A stretch of DNA of 64,000 bases from Phlyctochytrium arcticum (lineage: Eukaryota > Chytridiomycota > Chytridiomycetes > Chytridiales > Chytridiaceae): positions 1 through 64,000 of the forward strand of contig JAHLKI010000041.1 of NCBI GenBank assembly GCA_025602905.1. The letters run 5' to 3'. Each line of letters begins with the position of its first letter. Position 1 is the stretch's first letter. The notes below the pieces were generated by a model. It was not told the DNA's origin. It worked only from the letters and a program-made list of their open reading frames with translations, and ran no database searches. This document shows positions 63,999 to 64,000 of the stretch, in pieces. Made by a program: the position numbers and the translations under genes.

Positions 63999-64000
63999 CT

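Overview
The window reads as nuclear DNA of a fungus. Three conserved eukaryotic genes (THOC1/HPR1, SRP68, COG3) and a flavin monooxygenase are split by short introns of about 50 to 90 bases with ordinary GT..AG ends. The mobile DNA is chromodomain Ty3 elements, Copia, a DIRS element, Cryptons and a LINE, and there is a Crinkler-type effector gene. Crinklers plus Cryptons plus DIRS point to an early-diverging fungus, most likely chytrid-like. That lineage call is inference; no species marker was found.

Layout. 1-2.7 kb: 3' end of a chromodomain Ty3 element and its LTR, then a mosaic of gene fragments (an ART-like C-terminus, a Helitron/Pif1 helicase tail, and a repeated domain here called family B). 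4.4-13.4 kb: conserved core block, with THOC1 (-) and SRP68 (+) diverging from a 194-base spacer and COG3 (-) convergent with SRP68. 13.5-16.6 kb: poorly understood multi-exon coding signals with tandem repeats, ending at a Copia scrap. 17.6-19.6 kb: a complete member of a repeated gene family (family A). 20.8-24 kb: a decayed Copia element with a clean 220-base LTR. 24.2-26.1 kb: a Crinkler NTPase gene with a damaged header. 27-28.9 kb: purine-rich, no gene. 28.9-39.3 kb: abutting elements, a Crypton, a Ty3 element cut off in its integrase, a short TTAGGG tract, and a structurally complete DIRS element. 39.7-47.2 kb: LINE-type ORF1 and, as a separate piece, LINE-type ORF2. 47.5-51 kb: a Cys-rich pseudogene, a solo LTR of the element at base 1131, a family B ORF, a duplicated monooxygenase fragment, half a tRNA-Ala gene and a perfect palindrome. 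51-56.5 kb: almost nothing recognisable. 56.5-58.3 kb: second family A gene. 59.5-59.8 kb: a Crypton-like N-terminus ending in a second palindrome of the same type. 60.4-62.2 kb: intact flavin monooxygenase. 62.7-64 kb: third family A copy with two in-frame stops.

The core genes act in housekeeping: mRNA packaging and export, signal recognition particle, and Golgi tethering. The rest is an accessory, transposon-rich compartment. Its most interesting content is family A: proteins with a conserved EYR...GEIEN...KHDG...E-x-x-G signature, one copy in frame with a DUF3990-like (ADP-ribosyltransferase-like) tail. Together with the Crinkler this suggests an effector or genome-conflict arsenal. That functional idea is inference.
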